A stretch of DNA of 64,000 bases from Blastococcus saxobsidens DD2 (GTDB lineage: Bacteria > Actinomycetota > Actinomycetes > Mycobacteriales > Geodermatophilaceae), in the NCBI RefSeq assembly GCF_000284015.1, contig NC_016943.1, positions 4,009,541-4,073,540 of the forward strand, given 5' to 3'. Positions 1-9,998 of the stretch are shown one piece after another (within the stretch, counting starts at the first letter, position 1; every line of letters begins with the position of its first letter). The notes under the pieces are model-generated. The model ran no database searches and was not told where the DNA came from. It saw nothing but the letters and a program-made list of their open reading frames with translations. Both the position numbers and the translations under genes were made by a program.

Positions 1-1859
1 AGCCGGGCGGCGACCGCCTCGCGCTCCCCGGCGAGCCGCTGCACCTGCTCCTCCGCCGACCGCAGGACGGCGGCCACCCCGGCGGCCGCACGCACCCGCG
101 TCGTCAGGTCCTCGACCAGCGCCGCCTGCTCGCCCGGGGCGAGCGTGGCAGCCCGGGCGCGCAGCCCGGCGAGCTCCCGTTCGGCCGCGTCGAGGCGCGC
201 GGTGGCCGCGGTGAGCGCGGATTCCCGCGCGTCCGCGGCGACGTGTGCGGCGTCCTCGTCGGCCGCGGTGACCCGCTCGCCGCCGGAGGTGGCCGGCCGC
301 GGGTGCTCCGTGGCACCGCAGACGGGGCAGTCGGCGCCGTCTGCGAGCCCGGCAGCGAGCTCGGCGGCCATGCCGTCGAGCCGTCGGGCGCGCAGGTCCA
401 GCCAGACCTCGCGGGCATCGGCCCAGGCCGCACGCAGCCCCAGGACGTCGTCGCGGAACCCGGCCAGCTGCCGCTCGAGCGCCTCGGCGGCCCGGCCCGC
501 TGCCAGCGCCGCTTCCGCCATGTCCAGCGCGGAACGGAGGGCGGGCAGCTCCGCCGCCGCGGCGCGGGCTGCCGCGACCCGCTCCTCCTGCTCGGCGAAC
601 CGGGCCGGGAACCCCGCCGCGGCCTGCTCCGCCGCCGCGCACCGCTGGCCGAGCTCGTCGATGATGCGGTCGAGGCCGGCGATCGAGCGCTCCAGCCCAG
701 CCGCCCGCTCGACCTCCGGCAGCAGGGCCCGCGCCTCGGCCGCCCGGTCGCGGAGCTCGCGGGCGAGCGCGGTCGTCGCCTCCTGGCCGCTGGACACCGG
801 CCCCCAGGCCCGGAGCGCCGCCTGCAGACCGTCGGCTGCCTGCTCGGCGACCAGCGCGGCGGCGCCGGCCGCCTGCAGGACGTCGCGCAGTGGTTCGGCC
901 CGGCGGCCGGCGTCGCGTTCGGTGCGCAGGGGGACGAGAGCCGGCCCACGTTCCTCCAGCGCGGTGAGCTCCCGGGCCGCCTGGTCGCGGCGTGCGTACC
1001 GCTCCAGCAAGGCCCGCGCGGCTGCCAGCTCGGCGTCCGTCGTGGCGACCTCCGCGGCGGCTTCGGCCGCCCGCGCGTCCGCCTCGGCCAGGCGTTCGCC
1101 GGCCGAGGCGCGGACCCGCTGCACCCACGGGAGCACGCCGGCGCCCGGCCCGGCCCCCACGAGTTCCGGCGCGAGGCCCTCCGGCACGTCGACGTCGGCG
1201 CTCTGGGCGACGCGCGCGAGCAGGGTGCTCAGCCGTGCGCGCTGCGCGGCCATCCGGTCGCGGGCCGCGGCGCGCTCCTCGGCCAGCCAGTCCTCGGCGC
1301 GGGCGAACCGGTCGACGTCGAAGAGCGTGCGCAGCAGCTCGGCCCGGTGCTCGGGCTCCGCACGCAGGAAGCGGGCGAAGTCGCCCTGGGGCAGCAGCAC
1401 CACCTGGCAGAACTGGTGGACGTCCAGGCCCAGCCGGCTGCGCAGGTGCTCGGAGCCCTCGTCGATCCGGGTGCTGACCGGTTCCCAGCCGCCGTCGGTC
1501 AACCGGGACACGACGAGCTTGGCCTGCTCGGTGGCCCACCCCTCACCGCGCTTCTTCGGCCGCTGCTGCTCGGGGCGGCGGACGACCCGGAGGCGCTCGC
1601 CGCCCAGCGTCAGCTCGCAGCTGACCTCGGTGCGGGTGCCGACGTCCGCGTGGTCGCTGCGGAGCCGCTTCTCCTCGCCGCGCGCGCCGGGCACCCGGCC
1701 GTAGAGGGCGAAGACCACTGCGTCGAGCAGGGTCGTCTTGCCCGCTCCCGTGGGACCCCACAGCAGGAACAGGCCGTCCCGGCCCACGTCGTCCAGGTCC
1801 ACCTCCACCGTTCCGGCGAACGGCCCGAAGGCGGTGACCGAGAGAGCGTGCAGCCTCAT
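1..1859 (-). CDS. sbcC: Exonuclease SbcCD subunit C (N-terminal 619 residues; 3' part outside window)
   Basis: SMC-like ATPase subunit of the SbcCD nuclease, which trims hairpins and protein-blocked DNA ends. The visible protein starts with an ABC-type head; a Walker A motif GPTGAGKTT lies at about residues 35-43. Then comes a long Ala/Arg/Glu-rich coiled coil and the zinc-hook CPVC at residues 511-514, followed by the start of the returning coil. The second half, with the signature motif and Walker B, lies beyond position 1. The ATG at 1859 overlaps the sbcD stop by 4 bases (ATGA), so the two are translationally coupled as usual. The identity is firm because of the hook, the head and the partner gene. 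Confidence 0.95.
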   Translation of the reverse strand, partial: MRLHALSVTAFGPFAGTVEVDLDDVGRDGLFLLWGPTGAGKTTLLDAVVFALYGRVPGARGEEKRLRSDHADVGTRTEVSCELTLGGERLRVVRRPEQQRPKKRGEGWATEQAKLVVSRLTDGGWEPVSTRIDEGSEHLRSRLGLDVHQFCQVVLLPQGDFARFLRAEPEHRAELLRTLFDVDRFARAEDWLAEERAAARDRMAAQRARLSTLLARVAQSADVDVPEGLAPELVGAGPGAGVLPWVQRVRASAGERLAEADARAAEAAAEVATTDAELAAARALLERYARRDQAARELTALEERGPALVPLRTERDAGRRAEPLRDVLQAAGAAALVAEQAADGLQAALRAWGPVSSGQEATTALARELRDRAAEARALLPEVERAAGLERSIAGLDRIIDELGQRCAAAEQAAAGFPARFAEQEERVAAARAAAAELPALRSALDMAEAALAAGRAAEALERQLAGFRDDVLGLRAAWADAREVWLDLRARRLDGMAAELAAGLADGADCPVCGATEHPRPATSGGERVTAADEDAAHVAADARESALTAATARLDAAERELAGLRARAATLAPGEQAALVEDLTTRVRAAAGVAAVLRSAEEQVQRLAGEREAVAAR

Positions 1860-3004
1860 CGGGTGACCTCCGCGCGGTCGGCCGCGCCCAGGGCCCGCGC
1901 GAGCAGCTCCCGCTCGGCCGCACTGGCCGGCACGCCGCGGACGTGGCTGACGAACTCGCCGGCGACGTCGAGGGCGCTCCGCCCTCGCATGCGCTCCTGG
2001 TAGCTGCCGGCATCCCCGGTCGCGCCGGCGCCGGTCCAGTCGAGGTGGACGCAGAACCGGAACCGGGCCTGCAGCCGCCGCATCGGATCGGCGGGGCGGG
2101 CCGGATCGGTCAGGCGCGCGGAGACGAAGTGCTCCTCCGCGGCCGCGTGCCCCGGATCGGCGAGCAGCTCCTCCAGGGTGCCGGTGAGCACCGACAGCGG
2201 CCGCGGCGTCGGCAGCGGCACCGGCCGCACCTCCGCCAGGCCGGCCGCGTCCAGCTCGACCAGCCAGGCCTGCTTCTGCTGGCCCGCCTCGCCGAAGGAG
2301 TAGGCCAGCGGAGATCCGCTGTAGCGGATCCGGGGGGTGAGGGTCTGCGGGCGGTGGAGGTGGCCGAGGGCGACGTAGTCGACGCCGTCGAAGACCCTGG
2401 CCGGCACCAGGTCGACGCCGCCGACGCAGATGTCGCGCTCGCTGTCGCTGGCCACGCCACCGCCCACGAAGGCGTGCGCCAGCACCACGGACCGGACACC
2501 GGGCCGCAGGAAGAGGTCGGCCCGCACCCGGTCCATCGCCTCGCGCAGCACCGCCTCGTGGCCGCGCGCCTCCGGCACCCCCAGCTCGTGGCGGGCCACC
2601 TCGGGCTCCAGGTACGGGAGGCCGTAGAGCGCCACCTCGCCGTGCTCGTCGGCGAGGAGGACGGGCTCGTCGAGCCGCGGAGTGACCGCGCGGACGTGCA
2701 GCCCGGCCGCGCTGAGCAGGCCGGAGAAGGTGCCCAGCCGGCGCGCGGAGTCGTGGTTGCCGGGAGTGAGCACGACCCGGGCACCGGTGGCCAGCAGCCG
2801 GCCGATCACGCGGTCCAGCACCGCGGTGGCGTCGGCCGACGGCACCGCCCGGTCGTAGACGTCGCCGGCCACGAGGACGACGTCGACCTGCTCCTCGGCG
2901 ACCACCGCGGCCAGCCCGCCCAGGACCGCCTCCTGCTCCGCGAGCAGGTCGGTGCCGTGCAGGGTGCGGCCGATGTGCCAGTCCGAGGTGTGCAGCAGCC
3001 GCAT
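1856..3004 (-). CDS. sbcD: Exonuclease SbcCD subunit D
   Basis: Mn-dependent calcineurin-like phosphoesterase that supplies the nuclease activity of SbcCD. All metal-site motifs are present: SDWHIG at residues 7-12, GDVYDR around 47-52, GNHD at 82-85, an AHAF segment near 180 and GHLH near 213. The length of 382 residues is normal for the family. It is the first gene of the sbcDC pair and ends in a 4-base overlap with sbcC. The ATG lies 7 bases after a TACCTT box with no room for a Shine-Dalgarno site, so the mRNA is probably leaderless. Confidence 0.95.
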   Translation of the reverse strand: MRLLHTSDWHIGRTLHGTDLLAEQEAVLGGLAAVVAEEQVDVVLVAGDVYDRAVPSADATAVLDRVIGRLLATGARVVLTPGNHDSARRLGTFSGLLSAAGLHVRAVTPRLDEPVLLADEHGEVALYGLPYLEPEVARHELGVPEARGHEAVLREAMDRVRADLFLRPGVRSVVLAHAFVGGGVASDSERDICVGGVDLVPARVFDGVDYVALGHLHRPQTLTPRIRYSGSPLAYSFGEAGQQKQAWLVELDAAGLAEVRPVPLPTPRPLSVLTGTLEELLADPGHAAAEEHFVSARLTDPARPADPMRRLQARFRFCVHLDWTGAGATGDAGSYQERMRGRSALDVAGEFVSHVRGVPASAAERELLARALGAADRAEVTR

Positions 3005-3011
3005 GCCGCAG

Positions 3012-3017
3012 AAGGTA
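3012..3017 (-). promoter_or_regulatory. -10 box of sbcDC (leaderless type)
   Basis: TACCTT on the minus strand, 7 bases before the sbcD ATG. Transcription would start at or one base before the start codon. The same box and spacing precede add at 52204. Confidence 0.5.
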
Positions 3018-3084
3018 GGGAGGGGGTCTGACAGAACCGCTCAGGCGCGCCGTGACGGACCCGTCACACCAGGTCCGGGGCAGG

Positions 3085-3660
3085 TCAGAGGACCGCGGTG
3101 CTGTGCCAGCCGTCGGCCGGTGGCCGGTCGTCGTCGCTCCGGAGGTACCCGGCGTGCTCCTGCGCTCGCCGGTCGGCGTCCTCCTCGATCATGTAAGCCA
3201 GCAGCTGCTGGACCCCGCCGCTGTCGGGGATCTGCCGCAGCACGGTTGCCCCTCCGTCGCCGGCCGTCTCGATGGTCAGCGTGCCGGACCGCACGATCCG
3301 CTCCCAGAGCGTCTGCGAGTAGGAGACGTCGGTGATCCGCGACAGCCCGAGGTCCCGACCGCGCCGGGCCAGGATCCCCTCCCGGAACAGCAACCGGTGC
3401 GTGGTGACGACGTAGTGCGTCGTGCGCCAGCGCAGCAGCGGGACGACGACGAGGACGACCAGCAGCAGGCCCGCCAGCCCCACGATGCCCAGCCGGACCA
3501 TCCCCTGCTGCGGCCCCGGCGGCACGAGCGCGGCGCCGAACGACGCACCGCCGACGACGAGCAGGAAGAGGACGACCGGCCAGAAGATCGTCAGCCCGTG
3601 CGGGTGTAGGTGGCGCACGACCTCTTCGTCGTCGGTGAGCAGCCGGTCCGGGTAGGGCAC
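3085..3660 (-). CDS. PH-domain membrane protein
   Basis: Protein of 191 residues with two hydrophobic segments (about 26-46 and 53-77) followed by a bacterial PH-like domain at about 80-150. The segment around YVVTTHRLLFREG and RITDVSY is typical of the YdbT/YdbS-type bPH2 fold. Such proteins sit in the membrane with the PH domain in the cytosol, and their exact role is unknown. It has its own start, a GTG 6 bases after a CATCCT box. Its neighbours sbcD and birA give no functional hint. Mycobacterial homologues also sit next to birA, as far as I recall. Confidence 0.8.
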   Translation of the reverse strand: MPYPDRLLTDDEEVVRHLHPHGLTIFWPVVLFLLVVGGASFGAALVPPGPQQGMVRLGIVGLAGLLLVVLVVVPLLRWRTTHYVVTTHRLLFREGILARRGRDLGLSRITDVSYSQTLWERIVRSGTLTIETAGDGGATVLRQIPDSGGVQQLLAYMIEEDADRRAQEHAGYLRSDDDRPPADGWHSTAVL

Positions 3661-3666
3661 CCGGCC

Positions 3667-3672
3667 AGGATG
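3667..3672 (-). promoter_or_regulatory. -10 box of the PH-domain gene
   Basis: CATCCT on the minus strand, 6 bases before the GTG at 3660. It fits the leaderless pattern seen at many lead genes in this window, but it is a weak match taken alone. Confidence 0.35.
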
Positions 3673-3691
3673 ACGCAGGGACCGCGCCCCG

Positions 3692-4543
3692 TCATGCTCC
3701 CGCGGCGCGTGTCCGGACGTGTCGGACGTCGCCGCTGGCCAGCTCGACGGTGCCCTCGGCGCCGTCGACCACGAGCCGCCCGTCCCAGTCGATCGCGCGG
3801 GCCGTACCGGTCAGCGTCGAGCCGTCCGGCAGGGTCACCTCGACCGTGCTGCCGATCGTCGACGACCACGCCAGGTAGTCCCGGGCGAGCCCGGAGAGCA
3901 CCGGGTCGCCGAGCGCCTCCGCCCATCCGCGGTACCGCCGCTCGACCGCGCGCAGGAACGCCAGGAGCACCGGCCCGCGGTCCACGGTCCCCCCCGTGAC
4001 GACCGACAGCGACGTCCCGGTGTCCGGCAGCTCGGCCGCCGACGTCGAGACGTTGAGCCCGACCCCGACCACGACCCCGGAGGAGTCGGGCGACGTCACC
4101 GCCTCGGCGAGGATCCCGGCCAGCTTGCGCCCGTCCCGGGCCAGCAGGTCGTTGGGCCACTTGACCGAGGCGAGGACACCGGTCACCTCCCGCACCGACT
4201 CCGCGAGAGCGACCCCGGTGAGCAGCGGCAGCCAGCCGCGCCGGGCCACCGGCACGTCGGGACGGAGCAGGAACGACACGGTCAGCCCGGCCCGCGGCGG
4301 CGAGGTCCAGACCCGCTCCAGCCGCCCCCGGCCGGCGACCTGGTGCTCGGCCACCAGCACGGTGCCCTCCACGGCTCCCTGCCCGGCGCGGGCGGCGAGC
4401 GCCGCGTTCGTCGACCCGATCTCGTCGACGACCTCCACCGAGCGCCACAGGCTGCTGTCCCGGGTGAGGACCGCTGCCAGGGCCGCGGCATCCAGCCCCG
4501 GGCGCGTGAGATCCGACCATCGGGATGAGGGCATGTCGGGCAC
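3692..4543 (-). CDS. birA: Biotin--[acetyl-CoA-carboxylase] ligase
   Basis: Attaches biotin to the acceptor lysine of biotin carboxyl carrier domains, here most likely that of AccA3 (8234-9991). Key motifs are GSTN (43-46), the biotinoyl-AMP loop GRGRLER (71-77), KWPNDL (128-133) and GRKLAGIL (138-145). With 283 residues and no N-terminal winged helix it is a monofunctional ligase, not the E. coli type repressor. It is divergent from accD5. A GTG at 4543 follows TAGCGT by 6 bases. An ATG at 4534 preceded by AAGGGAG is an alternative start. Confidence 0.93.
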   Translation of the reverse strand: MPDMPSSRWSDLTRPGLDAAALAAVLTRDSSLWRSVEVVDEIGSTNAALAARAGQGAVEGTVLVAEHQVAGRGRLERVWTSPPRAGLTVSFLLRPDVPVARRGWLPLLTGVALAESVREVTGVLASVKWPNDLLARDGRKLAGILAEAVTSPDSSGVVVGVGLNVSTSAAELPDTGTSLSVVTGGTVDRGPVLLAFLRAVERRYRGWAEALGDPVLSGLARDYLAWSSTIGSTVEVTLPDGSTLTGTARAIDWDGRLVVDGAEGTVELASGDVRHVRTRAAGA

Positions 4544-4549
4544 TCCCTT

Positions 4550-4555
4550 ACGCTA
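4550..4555 (-). promoter_or_regulatory. -10 box of birA
   Basis: TAGCGT on the minus strand, 6 bases before the GTG at 4543. It lies in the 92-base gap shared with the divergent accD5, so the two promoters must be close together. Confidence 0.45.
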
Positions 4556-4635
4556 CGGGCCGTGATCGGGATGGCGAGATCACACCTCAGCACCGTGCCG
4601 CGACCGCGGCCGACGAGCGCCAGCGAGGAGACCAC

Positions 4636-6264
4636 GTGAGTGCCGCCGAACTCGAGAGCGCCGGGGAGCACGTCCCCGACGACGTCGACATCCACACGAC
4701 CGCCGGCAAGCTCGCGGATTTCCAGCGGCGCGTGGAGGAAGCCGTCCACGCGGGTTCGGAGCGGGCCGTGGAGAAGCAGCACGCCGCGGGGAAGATGACC
4801 GCCCGCGAGCGGATCGAGGCGCTGCTGGACCCGGGCTCGTTCACCGAGTTCGACGAGTTCGCCCGCCACCGGTCCACCAACTTCGGGATGGCCGGGAAGC
4901 GCCCCTTCGGCGACGGCGTGGTCACCGGCTACGGCACGGTCGACGGCCGGCCGGTGGCGGTCTTCTCTCAGGACGTCACCGTCTTCGGCGGCAGCCTCGG
5001 CGAGGTCTACGGCGAGAAGATCGTGAAGGTGCAGGACTTCGCGATCACCAACGGCTGCCCGATCATCGGCATCAACGAGGGCGGTGGCGCCCGCATCCAG
5101 GAGGGCGTGGTCTCCCTCGGCCTGTACGGCGAGATCTTCCAGCGGAACGTGCACGCCTCCGGCGTCATCCCGCAGATCTCGCTGGTGATGGGCCCAGCGG
5201 CCGGCGGGCACGTCTACTCCCCCGCGCTCACCGACTTCATCGTGATGGTCGACAAGACCAGCCAGATGTTCATCACCGGCCCCGACGTCGTGAAGACCGT
5301 GACCGGTGAGGACGTCTCGCTCGAGGAGCTCGGCGGCGCGCGGACGCACAACACCAAGTCCGGTGTCGCCCACTACCTCGGCGAGGACGAGAACGACGCC
5401 CTCGACTACGTCAAGGCGCTGCTGTCCTACCTGCCGAGCAACAACCTCGACCCGCTGCCGGCCATCGAGATGGCACCGGTCGAGACGGTCCTCCCGAATG
5501 CGCTCACCGACGAGGATCTCGAGCTCGACGCCTTCATCCCGGACTCGGCGAACACCCCCTACGACATGCACACCGTGATCGAGCACGTCCTCGACGACGG
5601 CGAGTTCCTCGAGGTGCAGCCGCTGTTCGCGCCCAACATCCTGATCGGCTTCGGCCGGGTGGAGGGCAGGCCGGTGGGGATCGTGGCGAACCAGCCGACC
5701 CAGTTCGCCGGCACGCTCGACATCGACGCCAGCGAGAAGGCCGCGCGGTTCGTGCGCACCTGCGACGCCTTCAACGTCCCGGTGCTCACCTTCGTCGACG
5801 TCCCCGGCTTCCTGCCCGGGACGTCGCAGGAGTGGGAGGGGATCATCCGGCGCGGCGCCAAGCTGATCTACGCCTACGCCGAGGCGACCGTCCCCAAGGT
5901 CACGGTGATCACCCGCAAGGCCTACGGCGGCGCCTACGACGTCATGGGGTCCAAGCACCTCGGTGCCGACGTGAACCTGGCGTGGCCTACCGCGCAGATC
6001 GCCGTGGTGGGCGCGCAGGGGGCGGTCGGCATCCTCTACCGCAAGGAGCTCGCCGCGGCCGAGGACCCCGACGCCAAGCGCGCGGAGCTGATCGCGGAGT
6101 ACGAGGACACCCTCGCCAACCCCTACATCGCCGCCGACCGCGGCTACGTCGACGCGGTCATCCCGCCGTCGCACACCCGCGTGCAGGTGACCAAGGCACT
6201 GCGGGTGCTGGCCAACAAGCGGCAGACCCGGCCGCCCAAGAAGCACGGAAACATCCCGCTGTGA
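4636..6264 (+). CDS. accD5: Acyl-CoA carboxylase beta (carboxyltransferase) subunit, AccD5/PccB-like
   Basis: Transfers the carboxyl group from carboxybiotin to acyl-CoA, mainly propionyl-CoA in the AccD5 group, giving methylmalonyl-CoA. Of 542 residues, the N half carries the [10 protein letters not shown] oxyanion loop near residue 150 and [13 protein letters not shown] near 190. The C half carries [12 protein letters not shown] and the [14 protein letters not shown] segment. I place the start at GTG 4636, because GAGGAG lies 6-11 bases upstream and upstream codons do not look coding. It overlaps accE5 by 4 bases, and birA and accA3 lie nearby. Substrate choice is inferred from resemblance and from the mutase operon at 31-36 kb. 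Confidence 0.93.
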   Translation: MSAAELESAGEHVPDDVDIHTTAGKLADFQRRVEEAVHAGSERAVEKQHAAGKMTARERIEALLDPGSFTEFDEFARHRSTNFGMAGKRPFGDGVVTGYGTVDGRPVAVFSQDVTVFGGSLGEVYGEKIVKVQDFAITNGCPIIGINEGGGARIQEGVVSLGLYGEIFQRNVHASGVIPQISLVMGPAAGGHVYSPALTDFIVMVDKTSQMFITGPDVVKTVTGEDVSLEELGGARTHNTKSGVAHYLGEDENDALDYVKALLSYLPSNNLDPLPAIEMAPVETVLPNALTDEDLELDAFIPDSANTPYDMHTVIEHVLDDGEFLEVQPLFAPNILIGFGRVEGRPVGIVANQPTQFAGTLDIDASEKAARFVRTCDAFNVPVLTFVDVPGFLPGTSQEWEGIIRRGAKLIYAYAEATVPKVTVITRKAYGGAYDVMGSKHLGADVNLAWPTAQIAVVGAQGAVGILYRKELAAAEDPDAKRAELIAEYEDTLANPYIAADRGYVDAVIPPSHTRVQVTKALRVLANKRQTRPPKKHGNIPL

Positions 6265-6476
6265 GCGAGGACCAGCGCCCGCTGCTGCGGGTGGTGAAGG
6301 GCGAGCCGACCGCCGAGGAGCTCGCGGCGCTCACCGTCGTCGTCGCAGCGATGTCGCAGCGCCGCACGCGGCGCCTCCCGGTCCCGGTCGGCGCCTGGGC
6401 GTCCTACGCCGCGGGTCACCGCCGTGCCGTGCAGCCGGGCCACGGCGGCTGGCGTGCAGCGGGGAGCAACGCATGA
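6261..6476 (+). CDS. accE5: Acyl-CoA carboxylase epsilon subunit
   Basis: Small 71-residue actinobacterial protein that helps assemble the alpha and beta subunits. It begins with GTG overlapping the accD5 stop (GTGA). It contains the family hallmark [17 protein letters not shown] near the N terminus and a basic/aromatic end (WASYAAGHR). The stop overlaps the maf ATG (ATGA), so accD5-accE5-maf form one coupled unit. The segment and the context make this call firm despite the short length. Confidence 0.9.
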   Translation: MSEDQRPLLRVVKGEPTAEELAALTVVVAAMSQRRTRRLPVPVGAWASYAAGHRRAVQPGHGGWRAAGSNA

Positions 6477-7081
6477 GCGTCGACCGCAGGCTGGTGCTGG
6501 CGTCGGCGTCGCCGGCCAGGCTCTCGCTGCTCCGCCAGGCGGGGCTCGCGCCGGAGGTCGTCGTCAGCGACGTCGACGAGTCCGCCCACTCCGCGCCGCG
6601 CGTCGCCGAGACGGTGTCCCTGCTCGCGGCGGCCAAGGCCGCCGATGTCGCGAAGCGGGAGACCGACGCCCTGGTCATCGGGGCGGACTCGCTCCTGGAG
6701 TTCGGCGGCAAGCCGCAGGGCAAGCCGGCCGACGCCGCCGAGGCGCGGGACCGCTGGCGCCGCATGGCCGGCCGCTCCGGCGTCCTGCACACCGGGCAGG
6801 CGCTCTTCGACGTCCGCGACGGCGCGGTCGTCAGCCGGGACGTCGCGGTGGCCTCCACCGTCGTGTACTTCGCCGACCCGACGCCGCCGGAGATGGAGGC
6901 CTACCTGGCCACCGGCGAGCCACTGGCCGTAGCGGGCGCGTTCACCCTCGACGGCCTCGGCGCGCCGTTCGTCCGGCGGGTGGAGGGGGACCCGGCCGCG
7001 GTGGTGGGACTGTCGCTCACCGCCCTCCGCACCCAGCTGGCCAGGCGCGGCCTGGCGATCACCGATCTCTGGCGCCGCTGA
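6473..7081 (+). CDS. maf: Maf nucleotide pyrophosphatase
   Basis: House-cleaning enzyme that hydrolyses non-canonical or surplus nucleoside triphosphates to monophosphates. Its 202 residues begin with the phosphate-binding LASASPARLSLL segment. Next come SDVDES, the catalytic GADSLLEF (usually ADT, here ADS) and GKPQGKP, then FTLDGLGAPF and VVGLSL near the C terminus. It follows accE5 with a 4-base overlap. The accD5-accE5-maf order is the same as in mycobacteria. The last 60 bases before the next gene hold nothing clear. Confidence 0.92.
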   Translation: MSVDRRLVLASASPARLSLLRQAGLAPEVVVSDVDESAHSAPRVAETVSLLAAAKAADVAKRETDALVIGADSLLEFGGKPQGKPADAAEARDRWRRMAGRSGVLHTGQALFDVRDGAVVSRDVAVASTVVYFADPTPPEMEAYLATGEPLAVAGAFTLDGLGAPFVRRVEGDPAAVVGLSLTALRTQLARRGLAITDLWRR

Positions 7082-7135
7082 CCGGGACGCTGCGGCGATC
7101 GTTCGGGGCCACCCGGCTCGGCCCGGCCCGCGGAC

Positions 7136-7771
7136 TCAACCGGCAGCGCGGATGTCGACCACCAGCCGTCCGGGATCAGTGAGCGCGAACGCCCGGAACG
7201 GGGCCGCCCCGCCTCGCACGCCGATCAGCACCTCCTGGTAGCCGCCCATGGACCCGGTCGCCCGGACCTCGGCGACGACGCCCGACTCCGAGCGCACCGG
7301 CTCGACCTTCCGGTCGGCATGGCTCTCGGTAAACAACCCCAGGCGCAGGTAGGCATCCCCGGCAATTTCCACCGGGTCTCCTACAGGGCTCGACGCCTCG
7401 GAGTAGCGGGCCGTCCAGAACGGGACGCCCGGCGTGCTGAGGTCCACCACGACGCGGTCGTAACCGTCGTGGTGCGTCAGTTGCACCCCGGCCACCTGCA
7501 TGGCCTCGCCCGCCTCGGACGCGCCTGGCTGCGGGTCCCCGCTGTCCTCGGCCGTGGAGGCCGGGAACGACGCGTCCGGTGGCGGGATCTCCTGCTCTCG
7601 CCCCTCGACCGTCCCCGCCGGCTGGGACGACGTCGCGGTGGGCCCGCTCGGGGAGGCGGTCCCGCCGCTCTCGCCGTCGGAGTCCCCGCTGCCCGTGCAC
7701 CCCGCGGCCAGCAGCCCGGCGACCGCGACGGTCAGGACGTGCAGTCGTGTGCTCGGGCAGCGCTGGTGCAT
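7136..7771 (-). CDS. Lipoprotein with AMIN-like domain
   Basis: Secreted lipoprotein of 211 residues. The signal peptide ends in the lipobox LAAGC near residue 25, followed by a Ser/Gly/Pro-rich spacer to about residue 90. A C-terminal beta-rich domain (HHDGYDRVVVDLS ... GRLVVDIRAAG) matches actinobacterial AMIN-like domains, which are thought to hold proteins near the envelope. I chose the ATG at 7771, preceded by GGAGGA, because a longer start would place residues before the signal peptide. It converges on maf and is divergent from accA3. Its function is unknown. Confidence 0.8.
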   Translation of the reverse strand: MHQRCPSTRLHVLTVAVAGLLAAGCTGSGDSDGESGGTASPSGPTATSSQPAGTVEGREQEIPPPDASFPASTAEDSGDPQPGASEAGEAMQVAGVQLTHHDGYDRVVVDLSTPGVPFWTARYSEASSPVGDPVEIAGDAYLRLGLFTESHADRKVEPVRSESGVVAEVRATGSMGGYQEVLIGVRGGAAPFRAFALTDPGRLVVDIRAAG

Positions 7772-8233
7772 GGTCGGTCCTCCGGGTCCGGGAGCTCCGA
7801 CAGTACGTCTCGGCACCGCCCCCACCGGGGCACCGAGCAGCGCGCGTCATCCACCCGGCCGGAGGCGGACCACCGGGCGGGTCCGGTCGTCCGAGGACAG
7901 GCCGACCGATGTCCGGGGAGGGCAGGCCGACGGCGCCTGGACGACCGCACTCCGGTCCAGCCGGCTACCGGTTACGTGGTCGGAGGCCACGTCCACGGGG
8001 TCACCGCCGGAGCCGCTCGAGACCCTGCGGCTACCGCTGACACCCTGTTCGACGACCTGCGGCTTGCCGGCCGGGACCCTCGGAGACCGCCGCAGCGCAC
8101 GGCGCGGCTCGATCCGTCTTGCCGGGCAGCGGGGTCGCGACGGCGACGGCGAATCGTTCCCCAGATCCAGGGGCCCTCCGGGCGGCCGGGGGGCGCCAAC
8201 TAGTCTCCGGGCAGTTCCCTCGAAGGAGGCGTG
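7772..8233. other. 462-base intergenic region with accA3 promoter
   Basis: No convincing gene is seen; reading frames here are shadows with no family resemblance. A TAGTCT -10 box lies at 8201-8206 on the plus strand, and AAGGAGG at 8223-8229 gives accA3 a leader of about 20 bases. On the minus strand, TACTGT at 7800-7805 could serve the lipoprotein gene. The middle, about 7830-8190, shows nothing I can name. Confidence 0.5.
8201..8206 (+). promoter_or_regulatory. -10 box of accA3
   Basis: TAGTCT, about 27 bases before the preferred GTG start. A strong ribosome site (AAGGAGG, 8223-8229) lies between, so this gene has a short leader, unlike its leaderless neighbours. Confidence 0.45.
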
Positions 8234-9991
8234 GTGCAGAAGGTCCTCATCGCCAACCGTGGCGAGATCGCCGTCCGTGTGGCCCGCGCGTGCAAGGACG
8301 CGGGGCTGACCAGCGTGGCGGTCTACGCCGAGCCCGACCGCGACGCGCTGCACGTGCGCGTCGCGGACGAGGCCTTCGCCCTGGGCGGCACGACGCCGGG
8401 TGACTCCTACCTGGTGATCGACAAGATCCTCGACGCCGCCAAGCAGTCCGGCGCCGACGCGATCCACCCCGGCTACGGCTTCCTCTCCGAGAACGCCGAC
8501 TTCGCCCAGGCCGTTCTCGACGCCGGGCTGACCTGGATCGGCCCCTCGCCGCAGGCGATCATCGACCTCGGCGACAAGGTCGCCGCCCGGCACATCGCGA
8601 CCCGCGCCGGCGCCCCCCTGGTGCCCGGCACCAAGGACCCGGTCGGCGGTGCCGACGAGGTCGTCGCGTTCGCGAAGGAGCACGGCCTCCCCGTCGCCAT
8701 CAAGGCGGCGTTCGGCGGTGGTGGCCGCGGGCTGAAGGTCGCCCGCACGATCGAGGAGATCCCCGAGCTGTTCGACTCCGCCGTCCGCGAGGCGGTCTCC
8801 GCCTTCGGCCGCGGCGAGTGCTTCGTCGAACGGTTCCTCGACAAGCCCCGGCACGTCGAGGCGCAGGTGCTCGCCGACACGCACGGCAACGTCATCGTCG
8901 TGGGCACCCGCGACTGCTCGCTGCAGCGGCGCAACCAGAAGCTGGTCGAGGAGGCCCCCGCGCCCTTCCTGACCGACGAGCAGCGCGATCGGATCCACTC
9001 CTCGGCCAAGGCGATCTGCGCGGAGGCCGGCTACCACGGTGCCGGCACGGTGGAGTACCTCGTCGGCACCGACGGATCGATCTCCTTCCTCGAGGTCAAC
9101 ACCCGCCTGCAGGTCGAGCACCCGGTCTCCGAGGAGACCTCCGGCATCGACCTGGTCCGCCAGCAGTTCCGCATCGCCGACGGGCTGCCGCTGGAGATCA
9201 CCGAGGACCCCGAGCCCCGCGGCCACAGCATCGAGTTCCGGATCAACGCCGAGGACGCCGGCCGCAACTTCATGCCGGCGCCGGGCCCGGTGGACCGCCT
9301 GGAGATCCCGCAGGGCCCGGGCGTGCGCTGGGACTCCGGGGTGGAGACCGGCGGCGAGGTCGCCGGCGCGTTCGACTCGATGCTCGCCAAGCTGATCGTC
9401 ACCGGAGCCACCCGCGAGGAGGCGCTGCAGCGGGCTCGCCGCGCGCTCGACGAGCTCGTCGTCGAGGGCATGCCGACGGTGATCCCGTTCCACCGCGCCG
9501 TCGTCCGCGACGAGGCCTTCACCAGCGAGCCGTTCACCGTGCACACCCGCTGGATCGAGACGGAGTGGCACAACCAGGTCCAGCCCTACGCCGCCGCCCC
9601 GGCCGAGCAGGACGAGGACGCGCCGCGGCAGACCGTGGTGGTCGAGGTCGGTGGCCGCCGGCTGGAGGTCTCGCTGCCCGCCGGGCTGGCTGCCGGCGGA
9701 GGTGCCCCCGCGGGCGCCGCGGCCAAGCCGCGCAGGCGCGGCGGCGGGGGTGGCGGTGCGGCCGCCTCCGGCGACTCCCTCACCTCGCCGATGCAGGGCA
9801 CGATCGTCAAGGTCGCCGTCGAGGACGGCGCTACCGTCGCGGCCGGCGACCTGGTCGTCGTCCTCGAGGCGATGAAGATGGAGCAGCCCATCACCGCGCA
9901 CAAGGCGGGTACGGTCTCCGGCCTGTCGGCCGAGGTGGGCGCCACCGTCACCAGCGGCGCGGTCCTCTGCACGATCGCCGATCCGGAGTGA
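8234..9991 (+). CDS. accA3: Acyl-CoA carboxylase alpha subunit (biotin carboxylase + BCCP), AccA3-like
   Basis: Carboxylates its own biotin using ATP and bicarbonate and hands the carboxyl group to AccD-type subunits. Domains: biotin carboxylase N domain ([13 protein letters not shown] at the start), ATP-grasp (about 115-320, with FGGGGRGLK), C domain to about 440, a Gly/Ala/Arg-rich linker, and a biotinyl domain. The acceptor lysine is in EAMKM at about residue 548. Two adjacent GTG codons (8231, 8234) could start it. Spacing from AAGGAGG (4 bases) favours 8234, which gives 585 residues. BirA at 3.7 kb is the likely biotinylating enzyme. Confidence 0.95.
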   Translation: MQKVLIANRGEIAVRVARACKDAGLTSVAVYAEPDRDALHVRVADEAFALGGTTPGDSYLVIDKILDAAKQSGADAIHPGYGFLSENADFAQAVLDAGLTWIGPSPQAIIDLGDKVAARHIATRAGAPLVPGTKDPVGGADEVVAFAKEHGLPVAIKAAFGGGGRGLKVARTIEEIPELFDSAVREAVSAFGRGECFVERFLDKPRHVEAQVLADTHGNVIVVGTRDCSLQRRNQKLVEEAPAPFLTDEQRDRIHSSAKAICAEAGYHGAGTVEYLVGTDGSISFLEVNTRLQVEHPVSEETSGIDLVRQQFRIADGLPLEITEDPEPRGHSIEFRINAEDAGRNFMPAPGPVDRLEIPQGPGVRWDSGVETGGEVAGAFDSMLAKLIVTGATREEALQRARRALDELVVEGMPTVIPFHRAVVRDEAFTSEPFTVHTRWIETEWHNQVQPYAAAPAEQDEDAPRQTVVVEVGGRRLEVSLPAGLAAGGGAPAGAAAKPRRRGGGGGGAAASGDSLTSPMQGTIVKVAVEDGATVAAGDLVVVLEAMKMEQPITAHKAGTVSGLSAEVGATVTSGAVLCTIADPE

Positions 9992-9998
9992 TTCGGAG

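Noticed and set aside
145-2003. Long plus-strand open frames across sbcC and sbcD
   Set aside because: They are antisense to clear sbcC/sbcD coding with motif-complete proteins. The translations are Ala/Arg/Ser-rich with no family resemblance.
4282-6246. 654-codon minus-strand frame opposite accD5
   Set aside because: Its content is His/Asp/Val-rich shadow sequence opposite a conserved carboxyltransferase gene.
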